DNA of 64,000 bases from Amycolatopsis viridis (GTDB lineage: Bacteria > Actinomycetota > Actinomycetes > Mycobacteriales > Pseudonocardiaceae), in contig NZ_JAANOU010000001.1 of NCBI RefSeq assembly GCF_011758765.1, forward strand, positions 3,968,001 to 4,032,000, written 5' to 3'. The notes beneath the pieces were generated by a model. It did no database searches, was not told the origin of the DNA, and worked only from the letters and a program-made list of their open reading frames with translations. Below, one piece after another: positions 34,119 to 41,561 of the stretch. The position numbers were made by a program, and so were the translations under genes. Numbering within the stretch: the stretch's first letter is position 1; every line of letters starts with the position of its first letter.

Positions 34119-34916
34119 TCAGCCCATCCGGCCCAGGATCCGGCTCTGCGCGCCGGGCAACAGCCGCGCCAGCAGGTCGGGGATCTTCGCGCTCGCCCCG
34201 ATCAGCACGCGCGGCCTGCGGTGCTCGATCGCGTCCACGATGGCCGCCGCTGCCTTCGCCGGGGCGATCCGCAGCACCCGCTCCCACTGCCGGGTGTCCA
34301 TCCCGCCCGGTACGCCGCTGCCCACCCGTGCCGACTCCGCGATGCGGGTCCGGATGCCACCCGGGTGCACCGAGGTCACGCCGACCTGCCCGGCCAGTTC
34401 GTGCCGGATCGACTCGGTGAACCCGCGCAGCGCGAACTTGCTCGCCGAGTACGCGGACTGCCCGGGCGGCGCGATGAGGCCGAACACGCTGGACACGTTG
34501 GCGATGTGCGAGCCGGGCGTGGCCTTGAGCGCGGGCAGCAGCGCGTGCGTCAGCTGCACCGGGGCGCGGAAGTTGACGTCGAGGACCCAGCCGAACTCCG
34601 CCAGCGTCAGCTGGTCGAAGCGGCCGCCCAGCGCGACCCCGGCGTTGTTGATCAGCAGCGTCGGCCGTGGGTGGTCCGCCAGCACGCGCTCGGCCGCCGC
34701 GGCGGTCTCCGCCGCCGAGGCGAGGTCCACCACGTGCACCGAGGTATCCACTGTGGACTCAACCGCGCTGGCGACCGCCGTGAGCCGCTCGGCGTCGCGG
34801 TCCAGCAGCACCAGGTTCGAGCCGCGGGCGGCCAGCGCGTGCGCCAGCGCTTCGCCGATCCCGCTCGCCGCCCCGGTGAGGACCGCGGTCCCGCCGGCGA
34901 AGGTGTAGTCGCGCAT
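34119..34916 (-). CDS. Short-chain dehydrogenase/reductase
   Basis: 265 residues. Cofactor loop TGAASGIGEALAHAL, then LINNAGVALGGRF, catalytic serine in NVSSVFGLIAPPG, and YSASKFALRGFTESIRHEL with the Tyr-Lys pair. The aspartate-bearing LLDRDAERL after the second strand favours NAD(H). The substrate is unknown, but the position between a monooxygenase and a hydrolase suggests alcohol-to-ketone oxidation feeding Baeyer-Villiger oxidation. The ATG overlaps the monooxygenase stop by one base (TGATG). Confidence 0.9.
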   Translation of the reverse strand: MRDYTFAGGTAVLTGAASGIGEALAHALAARGSNLVLLDRDAERLTAVASAVESTVDTSVHVVDLASAAETAAAAERVLADHPRPTLLINNAGVALGGRFDQLTLAEFGWVLDVNFRAPVQLTHALLPALKATPGSHIANVSSVFGLIAPPGQSAYSASKFALRGFTESIRHELAGQVGVTSVHPGGIRTRIAESARVGSGVPGGMDTRQWERVLRIAPAKAAAAIVDAIEHRRPRVLIGASAKIPDLLARLLPGAQSRILGRMG

Positions 34917-36400
34917 CAGGCCACCCGTTCCGCGGACGTCCGGGGCGCCCGGGAGAACCGCATGGCCTCGTCGTCCAGGGACCCGCGCCGCATCAGCAGC
35001 ACGTCGCGCGGGTAGTTCTGGAACAACCGCCACGGCGCGGCCGCGCCCTGCTTCGGCAGCTTCGCGATGCTGCGCAGCACATACCCGGACTTGAGGTCGA
35101 TCAGCGGCTCGGCGGGTGTCACCGACGGCGGCGGCACGGGTGTGCAGGTGGTGTAGCCGTGCGCGTCGAGGTGGCCGAGCAGCCGGCACACGTACCCCGC
35201 GACGAGATCGGCCTTCAGCGTCCAGGACGCGTTGGTGTAGCCGATGGTGAACGCGTAGTTCGGCACACCGGAGAGCATCATGCCCTTGTACGCCAGGCGC
35301 TGCCCGACGTCCACCGGCTCGCCGTCGACCACGAGGTCGATGCCGCCGAGCGGCAGCAGGTTCAGTCCGGTCGCGGTGACGATGACGTCGGCGGCGAGCT
35401 CCCGCCCCGAGGACAGCCGGATGCCGCGCGCGGTGAACGTCTCGATCGTGTCGGTGACGATGTCCGCCTTGCCGCTGCGCAGCGCCCGGAACAGGTCGCC
35501 GTCGGGCACGAAGCACACCCGCTGGTCCCACGGGTCGTAGCGGGGGGTGAAGTGCCGGTCGACGTCGAAGTCCGGCGGCAGTTGCGCGGTCACACCCTTG
35601 CGCAGCAACTTGCGCACCAGGCGCGGGCTGCGGCGGCTGAGCTGGAAGAACAACAGCGCGGCCAGCACGTTCTTCCACCGCACGATCGGGTAGGCGACCT
35701 TGGCCGGCAGCACCCCGCGCAGCCGGTCCGCCACCGGATCGGTGGCCGAGAGCGACAGCACGTAACTCGGCGAGCGCTGCACCATCGTCACGTGCGCCGC
35801 GTCGCCGGTCATCGCGGGCACCAGCGTCACCGCCGTGGCCCCGCTGCCGATCACGACCACACGTTGGCCGGAGTAGTCCAGGTCCTCCGGCCAGTGCTGC
35901 GGGTGCACGACCGTGCCGGTGAACTCGTCCTGCCCGGGGAACTCCGGCGCGTAACCCTGGTCGTAGCGGTAGTAGCCGGAGTTGACGAAGAGGAAGCCGC
36001 ACGTGATCCGGACGCGTTCCCCCGTGTCGGTGCGGTCCGCCTCGACCGTCCACCGCGCCTCCTCAGACGACCACTCCGCCCGCACCACCCGGTGGTGGAA
36101 CCGGATGTGGCGGTCGATTCCCCGTGCGCGCGCGGTGGTCCGCACGTACTCGCGGATCGACTCGCCGTCGGCGATCGCCTTGGCGTCGGTCCACGGCTCG
36201 AACGAATAGCCGAGGGTGAACATGTCCGAGTCCGAGCGGACGCCCGGGTAGCGGAAGAGGTCCCAGGTGCCACCGATGGCCCCGCGCGCCTCGAGGATCG
36301 CGTACGTCTTCCCCGGGCACTGCGCCCGCAGGTGGGCGGCGGCGCCGATCCCGGACAGGCCGGCACCGACGATCAGGACGTCGACGTGATCGCGCGTCAT
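34916..36400 (-). CDS. ethA: EthA-like FAD-dependent Baeyer-Villiger monooxygenase
   Basis: 494 residues. FAD-binding VLIVGAGLSGIGAAAHL (8-24) and RGAIGGTWDLFRYPGVRSDSD are followed by the Baeyer-Villiger fingerprint FTGTVVHPQHWP (160-171) and an NADPH-binding VVVIGSGATAVTL (181-193). These enzymes insert oxygen next to a ketone; in mycobacteria EthA also activates ethionamide-type thioamides. The gene is divergent from an EthR-like repressor, the arrangement seen in Mycobacterium tuberculosis, and leads an operon with an SDR and a hydrolase. The ATG at 36400 has GGGGAAG upstream. Confidence 0.9.
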   Translation of the reverse strand: MTRDHVDVLIVGAGLSGIGAAAHLRAQCPGKTYAILEARGAIGGTWDLFRYPGVRSDSDMFTLGYSFEPWTDAKAIADGESIREYVRTTARARGIDRHIRFHHRVVRAEWSSEEARWTVEADRTDTGERVRITCGFLFVNSGYYRYDQGYAPEFPGQDEFTGTVVHPQHWPEDLDYSGQRVVVIGSGATAVTLVPAMTGDAAHVTMVQRSPSYVLSLSATDPVADRLRGVLPAKVAYPIVRWKNVLAALLFFQLSRRSPRLVRKLLRKGVTAQLPPDFDVDRHFTPRYDPWDQRVCFVPDGDLFRALRSGKADIVTDTIETFTARGIRLSSGRELAADVIVTATGLNLLPLGGIDLVVDGEPVDVGQRLAYKGMMLSGVPNYAFTIGYTNASWTLKADLVAGYVCRLLGHLDAHGYTTCTPVPPPSVTPAEPLIDLKSGYVLRSIAKLPKQGAAAPWRLFQNYPRDVLLMRRGSLDDEAMRFSRAPRTSAERVA

Positions 36401-36432
36401 CGCTTCCCCGTTTCTCCCGTCGTCTCGACCGC

Positions 36433-36462
36433 AACGTACCAACGGGGTGTCGAACGGGTCAA
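36433..36462 (-). promoter_or_regulatory. Putative ethA promoter
   Basis: On the minus strand TTGACC (36462-36457) and TACGTT (36438-36433) are separated by 18 bases. The -35 box is one arm of an inverted repeat in the EthR operator region, so repressor binding would block it. The leader would be about 25 bases. Confidence 0.5.
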
Positions 36463-36495
36463 CACCCTGTCGAGAGCGCCGACACCGCGTTGACC
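36446..36495. promoter_or_regulatory. EthR-type operator region
   Basis: The ethA-ethR intergenic space has repeated elements: GTGTCGA at 36447-36453, TGTCGA 36468-36473, and inverted GGTCAAC (36457-36463) and GTTGACC (36489-36495). The overall order of GTGTCGA, TGTCGA and GTTGACNGCC elements resembles, from memory, the multi-site EthR operator of M. tuberculosis, where several repressor dimers bind together. Confidence 0.55.
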
Positions 36496-36513
36496 GCCTG
36501 ATACGGTGGGGCC

Positions 36514-37170
36514 ATGGCCACCGATCCCGCCGTCCGCAGCCGCCCGGCCCGCGGCCGCCGCGCGCCGCGGCCCAGCGGGGACGAGCGGGAGCTGGCGATC
36601 CTCGCCACCGCCGAGCGGCTGCTGGCGGAGCGCCCGCTGAGCGAGATCTCCACCGATGACCTGGCCCGGGGTGCCGGCATCTCCCGGCCGACGTTCTACT
36701 TCTACTTCCGCTCCAAGGACGCGGTGCTGCTCACGCTGCTCGACCGGGTCACCGAAGAGGCCGAGCGGGCGTCCGCGGTGGTGTTCGACCGCCCCGCGCC
36801 CACCGCGGCACAGCGGTGGCGGCAGTGCCTGGACGCCATCTTCAGCACGTTCCGCGCCCACCGCGCCGTCGCGCTCGCCGCCGCCGAGGCCCGCCACACC
36901 AACGCCGAGGTGCGGCAGCTGTGGGCGGGCATGATGGAGACCTGGGTCAGCCGGACCGCGGACGCGATCGAGGCCGAGCGAGCCCGCGGCGCCGCCCCAC
37001 CCGGACGGCCGGCGCGCGACCTGGCGATCGCGCTGAACTCGATGAACGAGCGGGTCCTGTACGCGACCTTCGGCGGCGACGGCCCGGCCGTGCCCGAACC
37101 GGAGGTGGTCGGCGTGCTGCTCGACGTGTGGCTGAGTGCGATCTACCGCACCACCGAACCACCGGCCTGA
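36514..37170 (+). CDS. ethR: EthR-like TetR-family repressor
   Basis: 218 residues. The N terminus is RGRRAPRPSGDERELAILAT followed by a helix-turn-helix ISTDDLARGAGISRPTFYFYF and SKDAVLLTLLDRVTEEAE. The C-terminal MNERVLYATFGGDGPAVPE matches the ligand-tunnel end of EthR. These features and the divergent monooxygenase gene make EthR orthology likely; in mycobacteria it represses ethA and itself and responds to small hydrophobic ligands. The ATG lies just after the operator region with no clear ribosome binding site. Confidence 0.9.
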   Translation: MATDPAVRSRPARGRRAPRPSGDERELAILATAERLLAERPLSEISTDDLARGAGISRPTFYFYFRSKDAVLLTLLDRVTEEAERASAVVFDRPAPTAAQRWRQCLDAIFSTFRAHRAVALAAAEARHTNAEVRQLWAGMMETWVSRTADAIEAERARGAAPPGRPARDLAIALNSMNERVLYATFGGDGPAVPEPEVVGVLLDVWLSAIYRTTEPPA

Positions 37171-37207
37171 TCCGTTTCGGCGTGCCGGCGCCGGGTAGCC
37201 CCGGGCC

Positions 37208-37360
37208 ATGGAACGCAAGAGCGGGCAGGACGAGGACGCTCGCGACGAGCTGCCCAGCGCCGGGGACTCGTCGCAGGAGGAACAGCAGCTCCTCCGGGGT
37301 GAACAGGGCACCTCCTCCGGGGACGAGCACGACGATTTCGACCCGCAGCAGGGCGAGTAA
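37208..37360 (+). CDS. 50-residue acidic, disordered protein
   Basis: An ATG frame of 50 codons sits between ethR and the sigma factor gene. It begins MERKSGQDEDARDELPSAGD and ends DEHDDFDPQQGE. It is rich in Asp, Glu, Gln and Ser and has no predicted fold. Codon third positions are almost all G or C, as in real genes here. No good ribosome binding site is visible. It is 16 bp ahead of the sigma factor start and could be co-transcribed with it. I do not recognise a family. Confidence 0.5.
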   Translation: MERKSGQDEDARDELPSAGDSSQEEQQLLRGEQGTSSGDEHDDFDPQQGE

Positions 37361-37376
37361 CCGGCACCCTGGGGGC

Positions 37377-38237
37377 GTGGATCCGCTCACCCGGTTCGAA
37401 GCCAACCGCCCGCGCCTGCTCGGGCTGGCCTACCGCCTGCTCGGCGAGGCCACCGAGGCCGAGGACGTCGTCCAGGAGGCTTACCTCAGGTGGGACGCGG
37501 CCAGTGGTGTCGAGGTGCCGGAGGCGTGGCTGACCAAGGTCGTCACGAACCTGTGCTTGAACCGGCTGACGTCCGCGCGTGCCCGGCGGGAGGTCTACCC
37601 CGGCCCGTGGCTGCCCGAGCCGGTGTTCACCGACCGCGGCCCGCTGGAGATCGCCGAACAGCGGGATTCGCTGTCGCTGGGGCTGCTCGTGCTGCTGGAA
37701 CGCCTGACCCCGCCGGAGCGGGCGGCCTTCGTGCTGCGGGAGGCGTTCGGCCACAGCCACCGCGAGATCGGCGAGGTGCTCGACCTGGACGAGGCCCACG
37801 TCCGCCAGCTCTACCGCCGGGCGCGGCAGCGCGTCACCGAGGGCCGCGCACGCTTCACCGCCACCGCCGAGCAGCGCCGGGCCCTCGTGGAGCAGTTCCT
37901 CGCGGCGATCGTGGCCGGCGACGTGGCCGGACTGGAGCGTCTGCTCGCCGAGGACGTGGTGGCCTGGGCCGACGGTGGCGGCAAGGTCGGCACGGCCCGC
38001 CGCCCGGTGACCGGCCGCAACCGGGTCGCGCGTTACTTCGCCGGTCTGGCCCGCGACCCGCGGGCGGCGGGCGCCGAGTTCGCGCTGCGCTGGATCAACG
38101 GTGAGCCGGGCCTGGCGGTGTACCTGGGCGGGACGCTGTTCGCGGTGCTGGTGCCCGAGCCGGGTGCGGACGGGCTGGCCGCGGTGCGCACAATCGCCAA
38201 CCCGGACAAGCTCGCCTTCGCCGCCGCCCAGACCTGA
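37377..38237 (+). CDS. ECF sigma factor of the SigJ/ECF41 type
   Basis: 286 residues. Sigma region 2 (RFEANRPRLLGLAYRLLGEATEAEDVVQEAYLRW) and region 4 (LTPPERAAFVLREAFGHSHREIGEVL, AHVRQLYRRARQRV) are joined by a linker with YPGPWLPEPV. A SnoaL-like C-terminal extension carries DGGGKVG and the final NPDKL motif. The WLP, DGGGK and NPDKL motifs mark ECF41 factors, in which the extension both aids and restrains activity instead of a separate anti-sigma factor. ECF41 genes usually sit beside a COE-type oxidoreductase or decarboxylase gene; none is adjacent here. GTG at 37377 gives the family start. Confidence 0.9.
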   Translation: MDPLTRFEANRPRLLGLAYRLLGEATEAEDVVQEAYLRWDAASGVEVPEAWLTKVVTNLCLNRLTSARARREVYPGPWLPEPVFTDRGPLEIAEQRDSLSLGLLVLLERLTPPERAAFVLREAFGHSHREIGEVLDLDEAHVRQLYRRARQRVTEGRARFTATAEQRRALVEQFLAAIVAGDVAGLERLLAEDVVAWADGGGKVGTARRPVTGRNRVARYFAGLARDPRAAGAEFALRWINGEPGLAVYLGGTLFAVLVPEPGADGLAAVRTIANPDKLAFAAAQT

Positions 38238-38296
38238 ACCGGCGCGCCACTGCGCGGCGAGGTCACCCTCGCACAGAGCGTCCGAAATGGACTGAG

Positions 38297-38311
38297 ATCT
38301 GACGGTCAGAT
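38297..38311. promoter_or_regulatory. Inverted repeat ATCTGA-CGG-TCAGAT
   Basis: Perfect 6-bp arms around a 3-base centre lie in the 186-bp space between convergent genes. It is AT-richer than its surroundings and is followed by a -10-like TACATT. It could be an operator, a weak terminator, or the promoter of a small RNA. No gene starts nearby that it would obviously control. Confidence 0.3.
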
Positions 38312-38423
38312 ACATTGTGGACTGCCACGGCACCTCGTCTCGCGACGATGGGTGCTGGCGGATCGGCTGCACTAGTGGTCTGAACCATCGCTGCCGGATC
38401 TCGCGCGACCGCGTTATGGGCGA

Positions 38424-38720
38424 TCAGCCGCGGCGCGGGTGCGGAATCGATTCGGCGCCGGCCCGGCGGGCCGCGATCACCAGACAGCGCTCGCAGGGCA
38501 TGCCCGCCGGGCGATCCAGCAGATCCAGCTCCCCGGGCCGCCCGGAGTACCCGCAGTAGGCCACCAGCAGCCCGGGCTGCTGCCCGGCCGGCAAGGGGAA
38601 GACGTGCGCAACGCGGTGGGTCTCCCCCACGAGGCCCGATCGCGGTCGCGCGAGCAGGAACGCTCCACCCGGCCCGCCCGGTTCGTCGCGCGCCTCGGGT
38701 ACCCGCACCCGTTCAGTCAC
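38424..38720 (-). CDS. Conserved hypothetical protein with cysteine motif
   Basis: 98 residues. The N terminus is a Gly/Pro-rich stretch (RVPEARDEPGGPGGAFLLAR), the centre is beta-rich (THRVAHVFPLPAG, GLLVAYCGYSGRPGELDLL), and PCERCLVIA carries a CxxC near the end, with a third Cys at YCG. This suggests a small metal or redox site. I have the impression of similar short proteins in related actinomycetes but cannot name a function. GGAGGAGG lies at good distance from the GTG start. Confidence 0.65.
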   Translation of the reverse strand: MTERVRVPEARDEPGGPGGAFLLARPRSGLVGETHRVAHVFPLPAGQQPGLLVAYCGYSGRPGELDLLDRPAGMPCERCLVIAARRAGAESIPHPRRG

Positions 38721-38894
38721 GGTGAGCCTCCTCCCGGGATACTCGCCATGGTGGTTCCCCTACCCGGCTCGCGCCAATCCCCGCGACCCGCTTTTCACCC
38801 GTCAGTGCCGGGGTTCGTCCACAATGGCTGATCCCGGCTGAGCTCCGGTACCGGGATTCCCCACGTTGCGGGTTCCCAGCGGGCTCGGCCGCGG

Positions 38895-39467
38895 TCAGGC
38901 GCGGGCGGCGTCCAGAACCGGCCCGAGTTCGGCCACCACGGCGTCCAGCGGGGCGGGGTCCTCCTGCACCCGGGCCATCACGATCGCACCCTCGAGTGCG
39001 CTGATCATCACCACCGCCAGCGACCGGGAGCGCTCCGGCGGCACCCCCATGTCCCGCAGGCTCTCCTCGACCGGCCGCAACCAGGTCTCGAACCCCTCCC
39101 GCACCGCGCGGCGCAGATCCTCGTTGCCCGCCACCACGTCGGCCGTCGTCGCGACCAGCGGGCAGCCTGCCGCGTAGCCTTCGTCGCGGAACTGGTCGCG
39201 CCACTGCGCCACCATCCCCGCGAAGAGGCCGCCCGGCGTGGGCGCGGCCGCGGCGTACCGTTTCACCCGCGACGCCGCGAACTGGCCGGACCAGGCAAGC
39301 GCTTCCCGGACGAGCTGGTCCTTGCCGCCGGGGAAGTAGTGCTGGAGGGAACCCCGCGGCGCCGACGCGTGCTCGACGACCTCCCGCATCCCGGTCCCGC
39401 TCACCCCCTGGGTACGGATGAGCTGTGCCGCGCTGTACACCATGCGATCACGCGGGTTGGCCTTCAT
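38895..39467 (-). CDS. TetR-family transcriptional regulator
   Basis: 190 residues. Helix-turn-helix region MVYSAAQLIRTQGVSGTGMREVVEHASAPRGSLQHYFPGGKDQL, then a helical ligand domain of the LmrA/YxaF-like group (YAAGCPLVATTADV, LRRAVREGFETWLRPVEESL). It probably represses a resistance or efflux gene, but no such target is adjacent. Its ATG overlaps the stop of the upstream GNAT gene by 4 bp, so the two are co-expressed. Confidence 0.88.
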   Translation of the reverse strand: MKANPRDRMVYSAAQLIRTQGVSGTGMREVVEHASAPRGSLQHYFPGGKDQLVREALAWSGQFAASRVKRYAAAAPTPGGLFAGMVAQWRDQFRDEGYAAGCPLVATTADVVAGNEDLRRAVREGFETWLRPVEESLRDMGVPPERSRSLAVVMISALEGAIVMARVQEDPAPLDAVVAELGPVLDAARA

Positions 39468-39952
39468 GCCACCTCCGGCCCCGGCATCGTCAGTTCGTAT
39501 TCGTACTCACCGTGCTGCGGGCCGTGCCGGACACGGAAACCCTGCCGCCGCAACAACGCCCTGGCCGCCGCATTGTCCACTTGCGTCACCGCCCGCACCG
39601 TCCACCCCGCCCAGCGCCCGGAGGCACGCAGCCATCCGGCCAGCCCCGTCGCGATGCCCTGCCGCTGCCACGGGTCGGCCACCATGATGCCGAGCTCCGC
39701 GACGCGCGCTTCACCGGCCACCAGGTTCAGCAGTCCCACCGTCGTCCGGCCGTCGATCGCGGCGAGTGCCACGCCGTCCGGCGGCCCGGCGAGGAGATAG
39801 CGCCGGTACCGCCCGAGCACGTCCGCCGGATCCGGCCGGCCCGGCAGGAAGAACCGGCGCCGCAAGGTACCCGGCGAGCAGGCGAGGACCACGCTCCGCA
39901 CGTCTTCGGCGGCGGTGCCGTCCAGCTCCCGGAGGGTTATGACGGTTGTCAT
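39464..39952 (-). CDS. GNAT-family N-acetyltransferase
   Basis: 162 residues. The GNAT core is clear: motif A in VAELGIMVADPWQRQGIATGLAGWLRASGR, with the QRQGIA pyrophosphate loop, and motif B in VTQVDNAAARALLRRQGFRVRHG. It transfers an acetyl group from acetyl-CoA to an unknown amine. The ATG at 39952 is preferred to a GTG seven codons earlier. It is translationally coupled to the TetR gene (4-bp overlap), which may regulate or be modified in the same response. Confidence 0.85.
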   Translation of the reverse strand: MTTVITLRELDGTAAEDVRSVVLACSPGTLRRRFFLPGRPDPADVLGRYRRYLLAGPPDGVALAAIDGRTTVGLLNLVAGEARVAELGIMVADPWQRQGIATGLAGWLRASGRWAGWTVRAVTQVDNAAARALLRRQGFRVRHGPQHGEYEYELTMPGPEVA

Positions 39953-40049
39953 AGTCCCGGTGTACTCCGCCACGGCGCCGCAGGCAAGGGCTGCGCCAGG
40001 ATGAGCTGGGCGATCGCGGCGATTCCCTGCCCGCTACCCACGCTCCGCT

Positions 40050-40055
40050 TAGACT
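40050..40055 (+). promoter_or_regulatory. -10 box for a probable leaderless PAP2/kinase transcript
   Basis: TAGACT ends 7 bases before the ATG at 40063 and there is no ribosome binding site. The geometry places the transcript start at the initiation codon. Confidence 0.4.
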
Positions 40056-40062
40056 GGCGCCC

Positions 40063-41490
40063 ATGCGCCGATGGGTGTCCCGTGCGGACCGACGACTGTT
40101 CGCCCGCGTAGCGGCGACCGATTCCGTTCTCCTGGACCGGGTGCTGCCGCGCCTGGGCCGGGCAGCCAACTACGGCGGGCTGTGGTGGGCGGTCAGCGGC
40201 ACCCTCGCCGCGACGCGGAACCGCCGGGCGCGGCGCGCCGCGCTGCGCGGGATGCTCGCGCTGGGCATCGCCAGTGCGACCGCCAACGGGCTGAGCAAAC
40301 GTGTCGTTCGCCGCACCCGCCCGTCGACCGGGTCCATCCCGCCGATCCGGCAACTGCGGCGGGCGCCGTGGACCACGTCTTTCCCGTCCGGGCATTCCGC
40401 CTCCGCCGCGGCGTTCGCCACGGGCGTCGCGCTCGAGTGGCCCGCTCTCGCCGCACCGGTGGGCGCCCTGGCCGCCGGAGTAGCGGCCTCGCGCGTCGTC
40501 ACCGGCGCCCACTACCCGTCCGACGTGCTCGGCGGCCTGGGCCTCGGGCTGACCGCGGCCGCGGTCACGCTGTCCTGGTGGCCGCGCACCCCCGCCGGCC
40601 CCGCGCGGGCCGAAGCGCATCCGGCACCCGCGCTGCCCACCGGCGACGGCCTCGTCCTGGTCGTCAACCCGTCCGCGGGAAGCGCCAACGCCGCCGTTCT
40701 CGACCGCGTCCGGGCCGAACTCCCGCAGGCGAAGATCGTGGAACTCGGCGACGGCGAGGACCTGGCCGACGCGCTCACCGAAGCGGCCCGCACCTGCCGT
40801 GTCCTGGGTGTCGCCGGCGGCGACGGCACCATCAACGTCGCCGCGCGCACCGCCGCCGACCACGACGTCCCGCTCCTCGTCCTCCCGGCGGGCACCCTCA
40901 ACCACTTCGCCCGCGACCTCGGCGTGGAGACGCCGGACGACGCGATCACGGCCGTGCGCCGGGGCAGCGCGGTGCGCATCGACCTCGGCAGCGTCGACGG
41001 CGAGGTCTTCGTCAACACCTGCAGCACCGGGCTCTACACCGACCTCGTGCGGTACCGCGAGAAGTGGGAGAAGCGGATCGGCAAGTGGCCCGCGATGCTG
41101 GTCGGCCTGGTGCACGTGCTGCGCCGCGCGAACCCCCAGGACCTCGTGGTGAACGGCGAACCACGCAGCGTGTGGATGATCTTCGCGGGCAACGGGGCGT
41201 ACCGTCCGCGCGGGTTCGCCCCGACCTACCGCCGCAGCCTGGACGACGGCCTGCTCGACATCCGCACCGTCGACGCGGAGCGTCCGTGGGCCCGCACGCG
41301 GGTCGTCCTCGCCGCGCTCACCGGCACCCTGCGCTGGTGCACGCCCTACCAGGACCGGCCCGCCGCGCCCCAGCTGACCGTCCGCGCCCCCGCCGGCCGG
41401 CTCCACCTCGCGCTGGACGGTGAGCTGCGGAGCGTTCCGCCGGACATCACGCTGCGCAAACGCCGGGGCGCGCTGGTGGTTTACCGCTGA
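40063..41490 (+). CDS. Fused PAP2 phosphatase and diacylglycerol-kinase-type lipid kinase
   Basis: 475 residues with two domains. The N-terminal half is a membrane PAP2 phosphatase with all three signature blocks: KRVVRRTRP (79-87), SFPSGH (106-111) and SRVVTGAHYPSD (143-154). The C-terminal half is a YegS/diacylglycerol-kinase-type domain: VVNPSAGSANA (200-210), GVAGGDGTINVAA (249-261) and LPAGTLNHFARDLG (274-287). One half would remove phosphate from a lipid and the other phosphorylate diacylglycerol or a related lipid, so the protein may recycle lipid headgroups at the membrane. The substrate is not known. Confidence 0.9.
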   Translation: MRRWVSRADRRLFARVAATDSVLLDRVLPRLGRAANYGGLWWAVSGTLAATRNRRARRAALRGMLALGIASATANGLSKRVVRRTRPSTGSIPPIRQLRRAPWTTSFPSGHSASAAAFATGVALEWPALAAPVGALAAGVAASRVVTGAHYPSDVLGGLGLGLTAAAVTLSWWPRTPAGPARAEAHPAPALPTGDGLVLVVNPSAGSANAAVLDRVRAELPQAKIVELGDGEDLADALTEAARTCRVLGVAGGDGTINVAARTAADHDVPLLVLPAGTLNHFARDLGVETPDDAITAVRRGSAVRIDLGSVDGEVFVNTCSTGLYTDLVRYREKWEKRIGKWPAMLVGLVHVLRRANPQDLVVNGEPRSVWMIFAGNGAYRPRGFAPTYRRSLDDGLLDIRTVDAERPWARTRVVLAALTGTLRWCTPYQDRPAAPQLTVRAPAGRLHLALDGELRSVPPDITLRKRRGALVVYR

Positions 41491-41561
41491 ATCCCGCGCG
41501 GTGCACCGGCGCCGCCGGATCGACCTGCCACCGACACCAGGAGGAAGGCCGCCGCGCGCCG

